A DNA stretch of 64,000 nucleotides, from positions 7,596,613 to 7,660,612 of the forward strand of contig RPFO01000041.1 in assembly GCA_009746045.1 (NCBI GenBank). Direction: 5' to 3'. A model generated the notes under the pieces. That model ran no database searches. It was not told where the DNA came from and saw nothing but the letters and a program-made list of their open reading frames with translations. Position numbers and translations under genes: made by a program. Below, one piece after another: positions 31,411 to 41,905 of the stretch. Source of the DNA: Mesostigma viride (taxonomy: Eukaryota; Streptophyta; Mesostigmatophyceae; Mesostigmatales; Mesostigmataceae). Positions within the stretch are counted from its first letter, which is position 1, and each line of letters opens with the position of its first letter.

Positions 31411-31759
31411 TTAAATTAAATTAAATTAAATTAAATTAAATTAAATTAAATTAAATTAAATTAAATTAAATTAAATTAAATTAAATTAAATTAAATTAAA
31501 TTAAATTAAATTAAATTAAATTAAATTAAATTAAATTAAATTAAATTAAATTAAATTAAATTAAATTAAATTAAATTAAATTAAATTAAATTAAATTAAA
31601 TTAAATTAAATTAAATTAAATTAAATTAAATTAAATTAAATTAAATTAAATTAAATTAAATTAAATTAAATTAAATTAAATTAAATTAAATTAAATTAAA
31701 TTAAATTAAATTAAATTAAATTAAATTAAATTAAATTAAATTAAATTAAATTAAATTAA
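31411..31759. repeat. TTAAA pentanucleotide array, about 70 copies
   Basis: About 350 bp of almost pure TTAAA; residual copies continue at 34,046-34,064 on the other side of the TTAA element. It is interpreted as the expanded tail of LINE-D. Confidence 0.95.
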
Positions 31760-34045
31760 GGGGAGGGGATACCCCTAAAGGGCACTTTTCTGGAAACCAT
31801 ACCTATGCATGTGCTAAAAATCCAAAGATGATTGGGGACCATAAATATGATTAAAAAAAAAATTTCCAGCCACTTGGGGGTGGTACTAGCCCCACCATAC
31901 ACCGGTTACGCGCTAAAAATAGAAAAAGACGCTATTTTAGTCACATTTTTCCTAGGACAATGGGCAAACATATTGGGACCAAATCATATATTCCCGCATA
32001 GTTCCCTGACTTTTGAGAAAGCCTGCCTAATTTTGAGCACAAAATAATGATGTTTAGACACATTGATGGATTTTCCCGCAAAAAGGGTACTTTTTTAATT
32101 AAAAAAAAATAAATCAAATCATAAACACATGGAATAGTGCCAAATCATATATTCCCAAATACTAGAGGTTGGGGGACATGCAGCCCCAAATTTTCAGGTC
32201 ATTCTGACAAGCGCAGCCCTATTTGATGGATATTCCTAGATTGCCACCTGTGATGACGCTGACGGAGGTTTTAGCTAGTATTTAACCACACTAACACCCC
32301 TTTATACATCTAAGCCACGTGAAAACTGGCCAAACCACGTACTACCATCCTCTGCACATATGGTACCTCCTATGTTCAAGGTTTGACGACGTTCTGACAA
32401 GAACTGCCCAAGTTACAACCATTCTAAGACGGCCACCCATGTAGACACTACAAGGAAACTATAGTAACCATTCAGCCACACTGGCACCTCCTTCTTCATC
32501 AAAGACATCTGCAAACTGACCAAAGCACACATAATTGACTCTTGCACGCTGACGGCAACGCATGCTCAACGTGGGGGGTCATTGAGACAAGAACTACTCA
32601 AGTTGATGGGTTTCCTATATGACCACCTGACAAGGCGCTAAGGACCACTCAGTAAGTTAGTAACCCCACAGTGCCACTTCATATGCCATCCAACATGCAC
32701 CAAAACCATGCTGAGTATGTTTACAATGTACAAAGGGGTGGCCACGCACCTCATATGTCTTCATCATCCCTCCAGCATGGCCAGCCTTGTAAATATGTTC
32801 ATAGCCTTGACAATGGTAGCCCTAACATGCCTAAGCAGCATTTCATATGTTTCTCCCAGGTTAGAGAGTAAGGTTGATGCCAACCAAGCTAATCAGCTCA
32901 ACAACACCTCCTAAACTGTCCTCCCCGGCATGAATGACAAACTGGGACTATGGAGGGCAAGGAACCAAGTAGGAACATGGTATATATAGCTTGCATGCAG
33001 TCATGCATGTCAACCATGGTTAGCTCAGCACATTGTAGTCTTGTCACATCATCATAACAAAGGAAAGCTCAAACAACCATTGGTGCCAGCTATCTACATG
33101 CAGTCACACAAATGCAATATCTCCAACATCATCATCACTATAACACTTCCATCCCTGCACGATAAAATGCAAAGAAACCATTGGCGGCCCTTCACCGCAT
33201 GAGCGCTGTGATGCCGCTGCGGCCTGTGAGGAGAGGGTGCGTCACTCTCACACAACAAGAAGCGTCCATACGCACAACATCCTTGCCAGAACACGTTTTA
33301 TGAAATGCCTTATACCTTCCCGAAGAGCTATAGGCTGCGACTGAAGCGGCCCTGATCACGACATCAACGAAAACAATCTAAAGCTGCCAGGTATTCGACA
33401 ACACAACGGCAAGCGACGGCGAGCTAGCTGGCGGAAACTGCCCAAAAAGAACGCAAAAAACCTCGAACGATGAGCTCATAGAAGAAAGCACCGATAGCAG
33501 ATAACGTTCGCGACAAATCTGTACCTTGCCCTCGTAAATCCCTCGCCCAGGCGCGCAACAACAGCCGTTATTCCATGGACAGGTCAGACGCGCACTGCGC
33601 AGGTCTGAACAATTACTTACCGATAATGGCCGAAAATCTGGCAAAAAGCACCAGCTCGGTTTAGAATTCGATGCATCCGATATTAATGCCTGCTTCAAGG
33701 TCAGAACAGCCCCCAAAACCGCTATTTTACAGCCGCTATCATGAATTCTATTTCATTCCGCGCGACCAAAAAATTCAGATTACCCCCCATGCCGATGGCA
33801 TAAAAAGACAACAGCGATATTGTAAACCAGCTGATTTCCGCCACAAACTAACATCATAAACTCATCTCCTTTTAGATTCGAGTAAAATTTTTGCATTTCG
33901 CCTGCCCTAGTGTGGTAGTTTCGCCTGAACGCAGTCGCCATGGCCACTTCCGCAAGGGGTGCGCGCACCGTGCACGTGAAATTTATTACCTTTGGCTCCG
34001 GCGCGAATTTTTTGGCGCCAAAAAATTCGGGGGTGTCCCGTCCCC
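31760..34045. mobile_element. Second TTAA-target DNA element, inserted in the TTAAA array
   Basis: This 2.29-kb insert has inverted ends GGGGA(G/C)GGGA(T/C)ACCCC with TTAA on both sides (31,756-31,759 and 34,046-34,049), inside the TTAAA array. A perfect 24-bp palindrome (GAATTTTTTGGC and its complement) lies at 34,005-34,028 near the right end. The interior has only short open frames (for example 31,832-32,047 and 33,378-33,716) with no transposase motifs, so it is non-autonomous. Its ends differ from the 28,399 element, so it is a separate family. Confidence 0.65.
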
Positions 34046-34154
34046 TTAAATTAAATTAAATTAAAATTGAATTATAACATGACTCCCTTGGGAGATCATG
34101 TAGCACATATTCCCCCTTCACCACGGGGTGTGGCAAGGTTGTGTCTTGTCCCCA

Positions 34155-35170
34155 TACCTGTTCATTATTGTCGTGGATCACGTCATGCGCCGGGCACGTG
34201 CGCGCTTTACTGCTCTTAAGGGGTTCGAGCCAGGCTTGGACATCCTTAACGTGAAAGAGCACGGCGGGGTTAGACCTGGTTACCGCCTTGCCGACCTGAT
34301 TTATGATACCACCCTCATCGAGAGCCCCGAGCACATTCAGACCTGGCTGGACTGCCTGGGCCTGGAGGCGCGGGCGGTGGGGCTGGAGATTAGTGTCAAA
34401 ACTGAGGCGATGGTGATAGGGGCATCCAGTAAACCACCGCTGCCGTGCCTTCTCGACGGGACGGAGGTCCCGTTCCGCGACCGCTTCAAGCTGTTGGGGA
34501 GCTGGCTTCCTGACACCGCCGACGATGTGGACACCCGCATCGGCCTTGCCTGGGCCAAGCTCCGTTCGCTCACACCCTACTGACGCTCGAAGGGCCTGGA
34601 CGGGCACCGCAAGCGCATGCTCTTCAAGGTCCTCGTCCTCACGGTGCTCACGTATGGCGCCGAGGCGTGGACCCTCCCACCCAAACTGGCGGCTAGGCTA
34701 GACGGCACAGTTTCACAGGATGCTCCGACAGGTCCTTAACGTAGGTTTTTCCGAGCGTCCGTCATCAGAGTCTTTGTATCATGGCATGCCTCGTGTTTCG
34801 GACGAGATTAGGCAGCGTAGGATAGCATTTGTAGGACACCTTGCCCGCACCAGCCAGGTCGACACCACCCTTGGTCTGGCCGGCCCCCAGCGGCTTGGCC
34901 AGCCAGGGCGGCACATTCTGACCTGGCCTGGCCCCGCGGACATTCCCAAAAGGGTAGGGAAACCTGTCACCAACTACGTTCAGATGTTGCTGGACGACCT
35001 CGTGGTCCCAGCCCAGCTAGTTTGAGCACCGCATCCACTCTCTCTCCCGTCTTTGGACTGCCATGCCGCAGGACAAGACGCGGTGGAAGAAGATTGTCAA
35101 GAAGGCGCACACGCCCGACCCTGTGGGCAAGCCACCTCCCCCCAAGCGGAGGAGGCGTTTTGCTGAGTAG
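34155..35170 (+). pseudogene. LINE-C ORF2 part 3: reverse transcriptase to C-terminus
   Basis: The frame resumes after the second 46-bp copy with LFIIVVDHVMRRARARF. The catalytic block reads LADLIYDTTLIE where LxYADDTxL is expected, so the Ala-Asp of YADD is missing and the enzyme would be dead. Thumb and C-terminal parts follow: DRFKLLGSWLPD, KVLVLTVLTYGAEAWTL, QRRIAFVGHLARTSQVDT, and a C-terminus with KPPPPKRRRRFAE and a stop near 35,170. Several stops and frameshifts are present. The C-terminal part is homologous to the minus-strand fragment at 6,612-7,500. Confidence 0.8.
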
Positions 35171-35263
35171 TGTAGTTAGGATTTTCCTAGATAGCTTAGA
35201 GTTAGGATAGTTCGATCACGCGGCTTCCTCCAACCCATCCATCATGAAATATGTGCTACATGA

Positions 35264-35277
35264 CCTCCCCACGGAGG
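35264..35277 (+). other. LINE-C 3'-terminal hairpin
   Basis: CCTCC-CCAC-GGAGG with upstream ATGTGCTACATGA and downstream ATGTT, then the AATTT tail. The outer pair is C-G where other copies have A-T. Confidence 0.65.
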
Positions 35278-35306
35278 CATGTTATAATTTAATTTAATTT
35301 AATTTT

Positions 35307-35505
35307 AATATTCCTTGCTGGATGGGTGGAGGTGGGCGAAGCCGCGTAATCGAGCTAACCTAACTCTAAGCTATCTATAGTCGATCTAGAAAATCCTAAC
35401 TACACTACTCAGCAAAACGCCCAGGCGGCTTCCGCTTGGGGGGAGGGGGCTTGCCCACAGGGGCTGGCGTGTGAGCCTGGACAATCTTCTGCCACAGTGA
35501 GCTGC
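35307..35505 (-). mobile_element. LINE ORF2 C-terminus and 3' UTR, tail-to-tail with LINE-C
   Basis: The minus strand repeats the end of LINE-C ORF2 (KIVQAHTPAPVGKPPPPKR, then a stop) and its 3' UTR. It is an inverted copy of about 35,080-35,250. The two copies meet at the AATTT tail. It is truncated on the right by the next LINE. Confidence 0.65.
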
Positions 35506-36184
35506 CATATTAATTAATTAATTAATTAATTAAAATCATAGCGCCGTTGGGAGCATATGTAACACATAGCCCTGAGAAAGGGACATCTATGGGTTTGTAA
35601 TACAATCAGGGCGACAACCTGCAGGTGAAGGATGTACAACTATCACCTGCTCTGGGTGCACAAGGTGCACCTGCACCGCCATGATGGTTCATGCCTCCTT
35701 AACAAGCACAGGCACCCAGGGCGGCTTGAGGAGAGGACCTAGAAGGCCTGCATGACATATGGGGTGGAAGGTATGTGGCTAGGCTATAGCTGGTGTACAC
35801 TAGGAACTCAATTTCTGAGAAAATTCTCAAAAACCCTCAATTTTCTCACCCCTTTGAGAAAAAAGGTGAGAAAAGTGAGAAAAATCTCAATTTTTTTCCG
35901 CAAACGCTAGGCAACAAAATCTCACCAGGGTGAGATTTTGGTGAGAAAAAGGGGGTTTGGGTGAGAAAAAACCCTAAAGTGAGAAAAAAGGTGAGAATGG
36001 GTGAGAAAAAGTGAGAAAAAGTGAAAAATTTGAGAAGTTTCTCACCAACACGAGAAAAATCACTAACACGAGAAAAATCACAAGTCAACGTGGTGAGAAA
36101 TTTCTCACCAAGAGTGCAACACGAAAAAAATCACGAGCTTTATTTCATTAAGTCATTAATGTGAAAATAAACTCAGCACCACTA

Positions 36185-36655
36185 ATTAATTAATTACATG
36201 ATTAATTGAACTCGTGCTCCCGTTGGATCACGGAGCACCGAAGTGCTTTTAATCCCTGTGTGTGCACAACAGGAAGGGCACAGACCCCCTTTCTCCTTCA
36301 TGCCAAAGGCATGTCGCAGCTGCTATTGGACCCGATAAACGATCCGGCAATCTGTGGGTGCAATAAGACCCATGTGAGCATATCATAACGGGTGCATGGG
36401 CAAGTAATCTGAGCATTGCCATGACGTAGCATGGTTGTACAAGGACTAAGCTAAGGCTATGGCTGGTTGTGTACCGTGTGTTAGCGGTGCACGTGACTAG
36501 GTATAATGGCTCAGCTAGGCAAACATTCTAGGCATGGCTGCCATGGCGGCAGAGACTGCCAATGATTACAAGCTAGGGCTATTCTAGCCCGCAGGGGGCG
36601 TCCACATCTCGTGGTTGATCATCAGGTCCCCGCCCCTCCAGTAAACCTTGGGACG
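36185..36655 (-). mobile_element. LINE-A-type 3' fragment inside the CACTA element
   Basis: The minus strand matches LINE-A from the last ORF1 codons (KVYWRGGDLMINHEMWTPP) through the 3' UTR to an AATT tail near 36,184-36,208. The terminal hairpin has lost several bases. Confidence 0.6.
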
Positions 36656-36670
36656 TCAGGATTGTTGATT

Positions 36671-36753
36671 CCCAGCACGTTGAACGCGTTGTGTCAGCAC
36701 AGCGATCCCCCCTGCATCCAAACAAAGGCACACCGATAACCAAGAAAAGAGTA
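36671..36753 (-). pseudogene. Fragment of CACTA transposase exon and intron
   Basis: About 80 bp match 54,750-54,830 with few differences, spanning the acceptor site and the first codons (RCADTT) of the DUF4216 exon. It ties the non-autonomous element to the transposase-bearing one. Confidence 0.65.
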
Positions 36754-39205
36754 TGCAAATGTGCAGCCTTGTTCATTGAAATTATGGCTGGCTTACGCAA
36801 AGAGCGACTGTAAGATGACCTATACAGTGGGGCCGGAAACAGCTTGCTTGATCAGGGCGTGTTTTTCGAGCTTCACTGGCCGGGAGTGTCTAGTGGTGAG
36901 AACCATTGCTGCGATCGCTTTCCCACCATTTACGAGGAAATACCCGCAAATGAAAAACCACTGAAACGGTCTAGCTTGATTCAGTCATTGCATTAGCCAC
37001 ATGCCATCATGCATGTTTCCAAACGTCCAAGAACTGCCCACGGTGCAAATGCAAAAATCCGGAGGACACGACCTCATTGCTTCATATTTGTATGCAGAAG
37101 AATAAAAAAGTAACATGCATTAAGGGCCCGCCTGCATAAAGGGCCTGAATTCTGATGCGGGCCCAACGGCAGCACCGCCAAAGCAGATAAGGGCCCGCAG
37201 TCTGATGCGGGCCCCACGGCACCACCGCCATAGCAGAGCTCGAAGGTCGTGGTGCGCGTGAAACGTACGTACCTATGCCCTTTGTCGGTAGGTGCCGTTG
37301 GGGTCAAATTGGGTGCCGCCAAAATCGGGCCGACGCGTCAATAGACTGAGGCCGTCGATGAGTGCCATCATGCGGCTTGGATCACTTCTGTTGGAGAACT
37401 TCAGCTAAGTTATAAGTTAACTTAACGCAAACCACTGGTCGCCCGCGTCGGGAACCGGCCCAACGGCTCTCCCGCAACAGAAAATTACGCGGCATACTGC
37501 ATAAGTCGTCGGATGGTTACATTTCGACGGTCAAGATTTCATGATGAGGTTTGCGTTCAATTTGCCGCAGTTTGCCGCCCAGAGAAAGTAGTTGTTGGAC
37601 TCGTTGCCCACGATGAAACACAATCAAGCAAGCCGTTTCCGGCCCCACCGTGTAGGTCATGTAGTCGCTCTTCACGTCAGCCAGCCGTAATTTCAATGCA
37701 CAAGGCTACACATTTCCATCTCCATTCATATTCATAATCCTGCACGACTCGAAAACGCGGACAAGATAACGGCAGGCTCGAGCTACCATGGTCCGGATTC
37801 TCCCGATTTCTGGCCTGCGCTGGTTGTCTCCTTGATATTGGCAACTCTCTCCGGTAAGAGATTTTCCGCAGTTTGGCTGTTTCGAAACGTTAATTAAGTG
37901 AGATGCCTTCGGATCAGGAGACTCACACAGCCGCGAAATCATGCCAAAGGTCATATGTTCGATCCCTTGCTGGTAGCTTCTGAGCTTTCTTATTTTCTGT
38001 GTTCCGCGGAATCTCAGATTTGGGCCGCTAGCGTTTTCACGTTTGTTGCTTTCTGATCCGACGACAACGTTGTGCCTTGCTCGTGTGACATCTGGCGCAT
38101 GGTGTGATTCATGTGTATGGTGCTGCCTTGCCACATGGGGCTGCTTTGCCATAAGAGTGAGTGTTGGGTTCTACACATTTGCTGCATGGACCGTTAGGTG
38201 CTGGTGAGCTCTTCCTTGTAGAACGCTTACATCTATGTCAAGGATCTGATTTCTTTTCCTTTTGCGTATATTGTGTCGGTTTGTTTATTTCTTGCAGGGA
38301 CCACGAGAGTAAAATGCAAGCGGTTCCACTTTCAAGTCAGCATGTGACGCCCTGTCGACCGGCCCGCTTTGTTAGCTAGCTACCATATAGTATTTGATGA
38401 TAGGCATTGAATGCGGAAGATGTCATAACGCCATAACAGACTGTGTTGAACAGGCATTGAATGCCGAAGATGTCATAACGCCATAACAGACTGTGTTGAA
38501 CAGGCATATTTGAATGCCGAAGATGTACATAACGCCATAACAGTGTTGAATAGTTGAATCAACGGGTTCTTGCAGCTGTAAACATTAAAATTATTCAAAC
38601 ATTTAATGAAAAAATCATTATTGTTCGTGCTGTTTTGAACAGCGGTTGTTACTGGCACTGCATGCATGTGTCTGCTGCCAGCATATTGCATTATGGGTGT
38701 GTTTTTCAGCGCTGTGTTTTCTCACTTTTCTCACGTCCTGTTTTTCTCACGTCCTGATTTTCTCACTTTTCTCACGTTTCACACCTCCCGTTTTTCTCAC
38801 TTATCTCACGTCCTGTTTTTTGAGATTTTTCTCACGTTTTTCCCCTTTTTTCACCTTTTTGGGGCAATCTCACCCAGGTGAGATTGCCCTTTTCTCACCC
38901 ATTCTCACCCATTTCTCACCCTATTTTCTCACTTTTCTCACCCATTCTCACCCATTTCTCACCCTTTTTCTCACCCATCTCACCCTTTTTCTCACCTTTT
39001 CTCACCCATTCTCAAAGCCGAGTTCCTAGTGTACACTGATGGCATCTCAGCAGAGAGTAACTCCCTGCATAGGCATAGCATGGCTAAATGCTTAATACAT
39101 CATCCATGGGAGGTCCCGTTGTAGGCAGGGCGTGGCTAGATACTGAGAGCTTCATCGATGGGGGCCATTATGGGCGCACATGCGCGTGGGCCACATGCAA
39201 AGGCT

Positions 39206-40395
39206 AGTGAGCATATTGGGGCACCAATGTGCTAGATGGATGCAGGTTGAGGAGACCTTTCCAACGCCGTGCCAACCGCCTAGAACAGACGAGGGACTAG
39301 AGAGATGATCAGGTCCCGAAATACTGCCGACCGGCATGGGCGGTGGCGGTGCACTCTCAGGGCACAGTGGACAGGACACGTGGCAGGCCGGGCCTGCACA
39401 GGCTTAGCCTGAACCATCACGTGACTGGGACACATGAGTGTACTGAGGACGCAACGGTCCTGTGGCTAGTAGAAGCCAGTAGCCAGCCAGCAGGTCTTCA
39501 AGGATGTAAGTCCATGCAGAACTGTGGCAGGTCCTGTGCTAACCTAGACATGCGGATCAGAAAATGCACAGGATAGCCAGAGATTCCTGTATGCTGCCTG
39601 CAACGAGGATGCAGGGCAGCGATACGAGGCTCTGGCAAAGTAGCGTTGCACAGCGTTGCTCATGACCGAGGAACAAGGATGGAATGAGGTTGCATATAGC
39701 AGCCTCGAGGCCCAATTAACGAGGCAACGAGCATCTTCACACACGAACCTTGGTCGTCACGACGAGTGGCGAGCATATCGAGGGTCGTAGGCCTGGTGTG
39801 AGGATAAAGGTTGCTAGCCAGCAGCCTAGGGTCATTCCAGTTAAAGCCCCCGACCGGCTGAGCTATGGCGGTCGGTCACGTTGAGCTTGGGATAAGGTGA
39901 ACACAGAGAACTGCCGTCGGAGCTGGCCAACCACTGGTTTATGTCTTAGCCAGCAAAGCCTATCCGGTTAGCCGTAACCGTGGGACAAGCTAGCTGTCCG
40001 TACCGACCCGGATAAGGCCCCGGACTGGGGCCTAGGTGGCGCCGGCCCTAGGCGCCGCCCTTAGACCGGTCGACCGCATCGGACCGCCGGATTATAGCCG
40101 GCGGCTTAGCGGACGCTAGCGGAAGGCGTGCGGACGGACATGGGGAACTTAGAGCCAGATCCTAGCGCTCTAGAGTTACTCAACTCCGACATACTCTTTT
40201 GTTCTTTGATTAATTATCAAAATAATTACATCAAATGCAGACCATACAAAACCCTCTAAGGTAGGGAACTCAAGGGGGCCTCAAGGCCGTCAAAATCACC
40301 ACGGTATCGACCCGCGCCCTTGTGATCACACATGAATAGTGATGTAATAAGTATCAAGAAAAAAACCAACTATGCCACCAGACAAAAGGTGACCC
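39206..40395. other. Probable 3' region or LTR of copia-2, no gene
   Basis: After LINE-G is excised using its target duplication, this stretch is contiguous with the 3' flank of copia-2 (41,748-41,905). It is GC-rich near 40,020-40,130 and AT-rich near 40,195-40,235. No coding frame is credible. LTR boundaries could not be fixed because there is no second copy. Confidence 0.35.
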
Positions 40396-40410
40396 ATTTA
40401 TTAGGAGACC

Positions 40411-41295
40411 CTTCTCCAGCGCTCTGACGGCGAGATCTGGGCTCCACCCCTTTCCGTCCCCACCCTCCGCTCCATCCTCACGGAAGCCTTTCAGCAGCAC
40501 GTGACCCCCCTTGCTGCCGACATAGCAGCAATCGGCGGCACGCTGACTGCTGAACTTCCTCACATTTCCACCGCCGCCGCCTCCACCTCCACGGCCATTT
40601 CCGCCTCCACTGCCGACATCAAAGCCCAGCTCCTCGACCTCGACCAACGCCTTCAAGCCACCGCCAACGCCCTTGAGAGCTTGCATGACACCGCCGGCCT
40701 CACCGCCCAGGCGGTGAAGGACATCGCCGCCCAGCCGGCGCCTGCTGGCTCGGCCGGCGATGCTCCCTCCACCTGGGCGGACTTGCTTAAGCAGCACACC
40801 ACCTCCACCACCTCCACCATCTCGGCACAACTCAAGCAACAAGCCCTCGACCTTCGCGAGGAAGCCGACATCGCCCGGCGCAGCCACAATGTCATCGTCA
40901 AGCACTTCGACCAGCAGGCAGGTGAGACCTCCACGAGCCTTCTTGAGGCATTTAAGCGCGCCATTCTTGCCCCCATGTTACTCACTGGTGAGCTGGACAT
41001 GTCGGCTGTCCGCCTCCCCCGCGCGCGGGGGAAGGCTGGCCCGGCCCCCGTGCTCCTCACCTTTAAGTACATGGCGGACAAGCTGGCGTTCCTTAAATGC
41101 CGCAAGAAGCTCTCGGAGACTCGCTTCACGCTGGACGACGACTTGACCCTGGCCCAGCAACAACGGCGACGCGAGCTATGGCCGGCCTACCTTCAGCTCC
41201 GGCAGAGCGCAAGGGGGAAGCCGGTATACTGGAGGGGGGCGGTCATCCACGTTGACCACAAGCCCTGGCAGCCCCCTCCTGCCACCTCAGACTAG
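40411..41295 (+). CDS. LINE-G ORF1, L1-ORF1p-like, open but N-terminally truncated
   Basis: An uninterrupted frame runs from the truncation point (SDGEIWAPPLSVPTLRSIL) to the stop at 41,295, about 290 codons. The N-terminal half is Ala/Ser/Thr-rich and helical (DIKAQLLDLDQRL, DLREEADIARRS). The RRM-like part has NVIVKHFDQQAGE and VRLPRARGKAGPAPVLLTF. The C-terminal domain has FTLDDDLTLAQQQRRRELWP and PVYWRGAVIHVDHKPW. Of the ORF1 copies in the window it is the only one without frameshifts, so it is probably the youngest. There is no start codon at the truncated 5' end, so a normal product is unlikely. Confidence 0.75.
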   Translation, partial: LLQRSDGEIWAPPLSVPTLRSILTEAFQQHVTPLAADIAAIGGTLTAELPHISTAAASTSTAISASTADIKAQLLDLDQRLQATANALESLHDTAGLTAQAVKDIAAQPAPAGSAGDAPSTWADLLKQHTTSTTSTISAQLKQQALDLREEADIARRSHNVIVKHFDQQAGETSTSLLEAFKRAILAPMLLTGELDMSAVRLPRARGKAGPAPVLLTFKYMADKLAFLKCRKKLSETRFTLDDDLTLAQQQRRRELWPAYLQLRQSARGKPVYWRGAVIHVDHKPWQPPPATSD

Positions 41296-41696
41296 GAATA
41301 TATATACCAGTAGTGTAGATTAGTAAGGCTTAGCCTAGCATGTGGCCCACGCGCATGTGCGCCCATAATGGCCCCCATGGATGATGCCTTCAACATTTAG
41401 CCATGCTTTGTCTATAATGGGACCCCCATGGATGTTGCATTAAGAACTTAGCCATGCTATGCCATGCAGAGAGATGCTCTCTGTCGAGAAGCCATGCCCT
41501 AGCCCTTGCATAGCCATGATGATCTTCCTCCCCCGTGCCAGGATCCCCTTAGCTGGGTTGAACCTGAGACAGCATGGTGGTGCCGGTGCCCTTGCGGCAC
41601 CTAGAGCAAGTGTTGCTTACATTCCCACCCTTGCATGAAGTAGCCTAGGATGTATTTAAAGCCATATGCCCCTTCTCAGGGATATGTGCTACATTG

Positions 41697-41710
41697 ACTC
41701 CCAACGGAGT
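41697..41710 (+). other. LINE-G 3'-terminal hairpin
   Basis: ACTCC-CAAC-GGAGT with upstream GTGCTACATTG and downstream GATGTT before the AATT tail. Confidence 0.65.
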
Positions 41711-41905
41711 GATGTTGATAATTAATTAATTAATTAATTTATTAGGACCAGTGACCCGCCGACGGGCCCAAGGCACCGCCCAACGTGGCTAGGGTATGGT
41801 CAGGACAAGCAAAAAAAACTACCACCAAGATACTCGTGAATGCTAGCAACACAGGGTGAGTTATGGCTGTATTCATAAAGCGCCCGAGCCGTAACCCTGT
41901 GTGGC

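Larger units (their letters stand above)
31411..34108 (-). mobile_element. LINE-D, minimal LINE insertion (3' core plus tail)
   Basis: Between the two 46-bp duplications lies, once the TTAA element is removed, only a short 3' end in minus orientation: ATGTGCTACATGA and a CTCCC-AA-GGGAG hairpin (34,083-34,108), then a long AATTT tail. The insertion is therefore a 5'-truncated LINE of about 40 nt plus tail. Confidence 0.65.
24500..35306 (+). mobile_element. LINE-C, outer RT-encoding LINE of the nested stack
   Basis: LINE-C is the host of the stack. Its reverse transcriptase is cut into three parts: 24,540-25,089, 31,231-31,410 and 34,155-35,170. Its 3' end is the hairpin at 35,264-35,277 plus an AATTT tail (35,285-35,306). 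The first break is LINE-B, flanked by the 11-bp duplication TTCGACACGGT (25,090-25,100 and 31,220-31,230). The second break is LINE-D, flanked by a 46-bp duplication (31,365-31,410 and 34,109-34,154, 44/46 identical). The left end is not defined; no endonuclease domain was recognised upstream. Confidence 0.8.
35798..39031. mobile_element. Non-autonomous CACTA (EnSpm-type) transposon
   Basis: The 3.23-kb element begins CACTAGGAACTC and ends with the exact inverse GAGTTCCTAGTG. TA flanks both ends (35,796-35,797 and 39,032-39,033), consistent with a 2-bp duplication, although CACTA elements usually make 3 bp. Subterminal zones (35,815-36,130 and 38,720-39,020) are full of GGTGAGAAA and its complement, as expected for transposase-binding repeats of this superfamily. 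Inside are a LINE ORF1/3' UTR fragment (36,185-36,655, minus), a piece of a CACTA transposase intron/exon junction (36,671-36,753, matching 54,750-54,830) and two partial inverted copies of a repeat also seen at 46,165-46,500. It cannot move without the enzyme from an autonomous copy such as the one at 53,285. Confidence 0.8.
35510..39205 (-). mobile_element. LINE-E 3' UTR, split by a CACTA element
   Basis: The minus-strand 3' end of an ORF1-type LINE has its AATT tail at 35,510-35,534, a degenerate hairpin at 35,541-35,554 and 3' UTR to 35,797. It then continues at 39,032-39,205 with sequence matching 41,340-41,480 and 30,820-30,990. The CACTA element between the halves is an insertion. Confidence 0.65.
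40407..41736 (+). mobile_element. LINE-G, 5'-truncated ORF1-only element
   Basis: Flanked by the 11-bp duplication ATTTATTAGGA (40,396-40,406 and 41,737-41,747). It carries the C-terminal part of ORF1, a 3' UTR of about 0.44 kb, the hairpin at 41,697-41,710 and an AATT tail. Again there is no ORF2. Confidence 0.85.
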
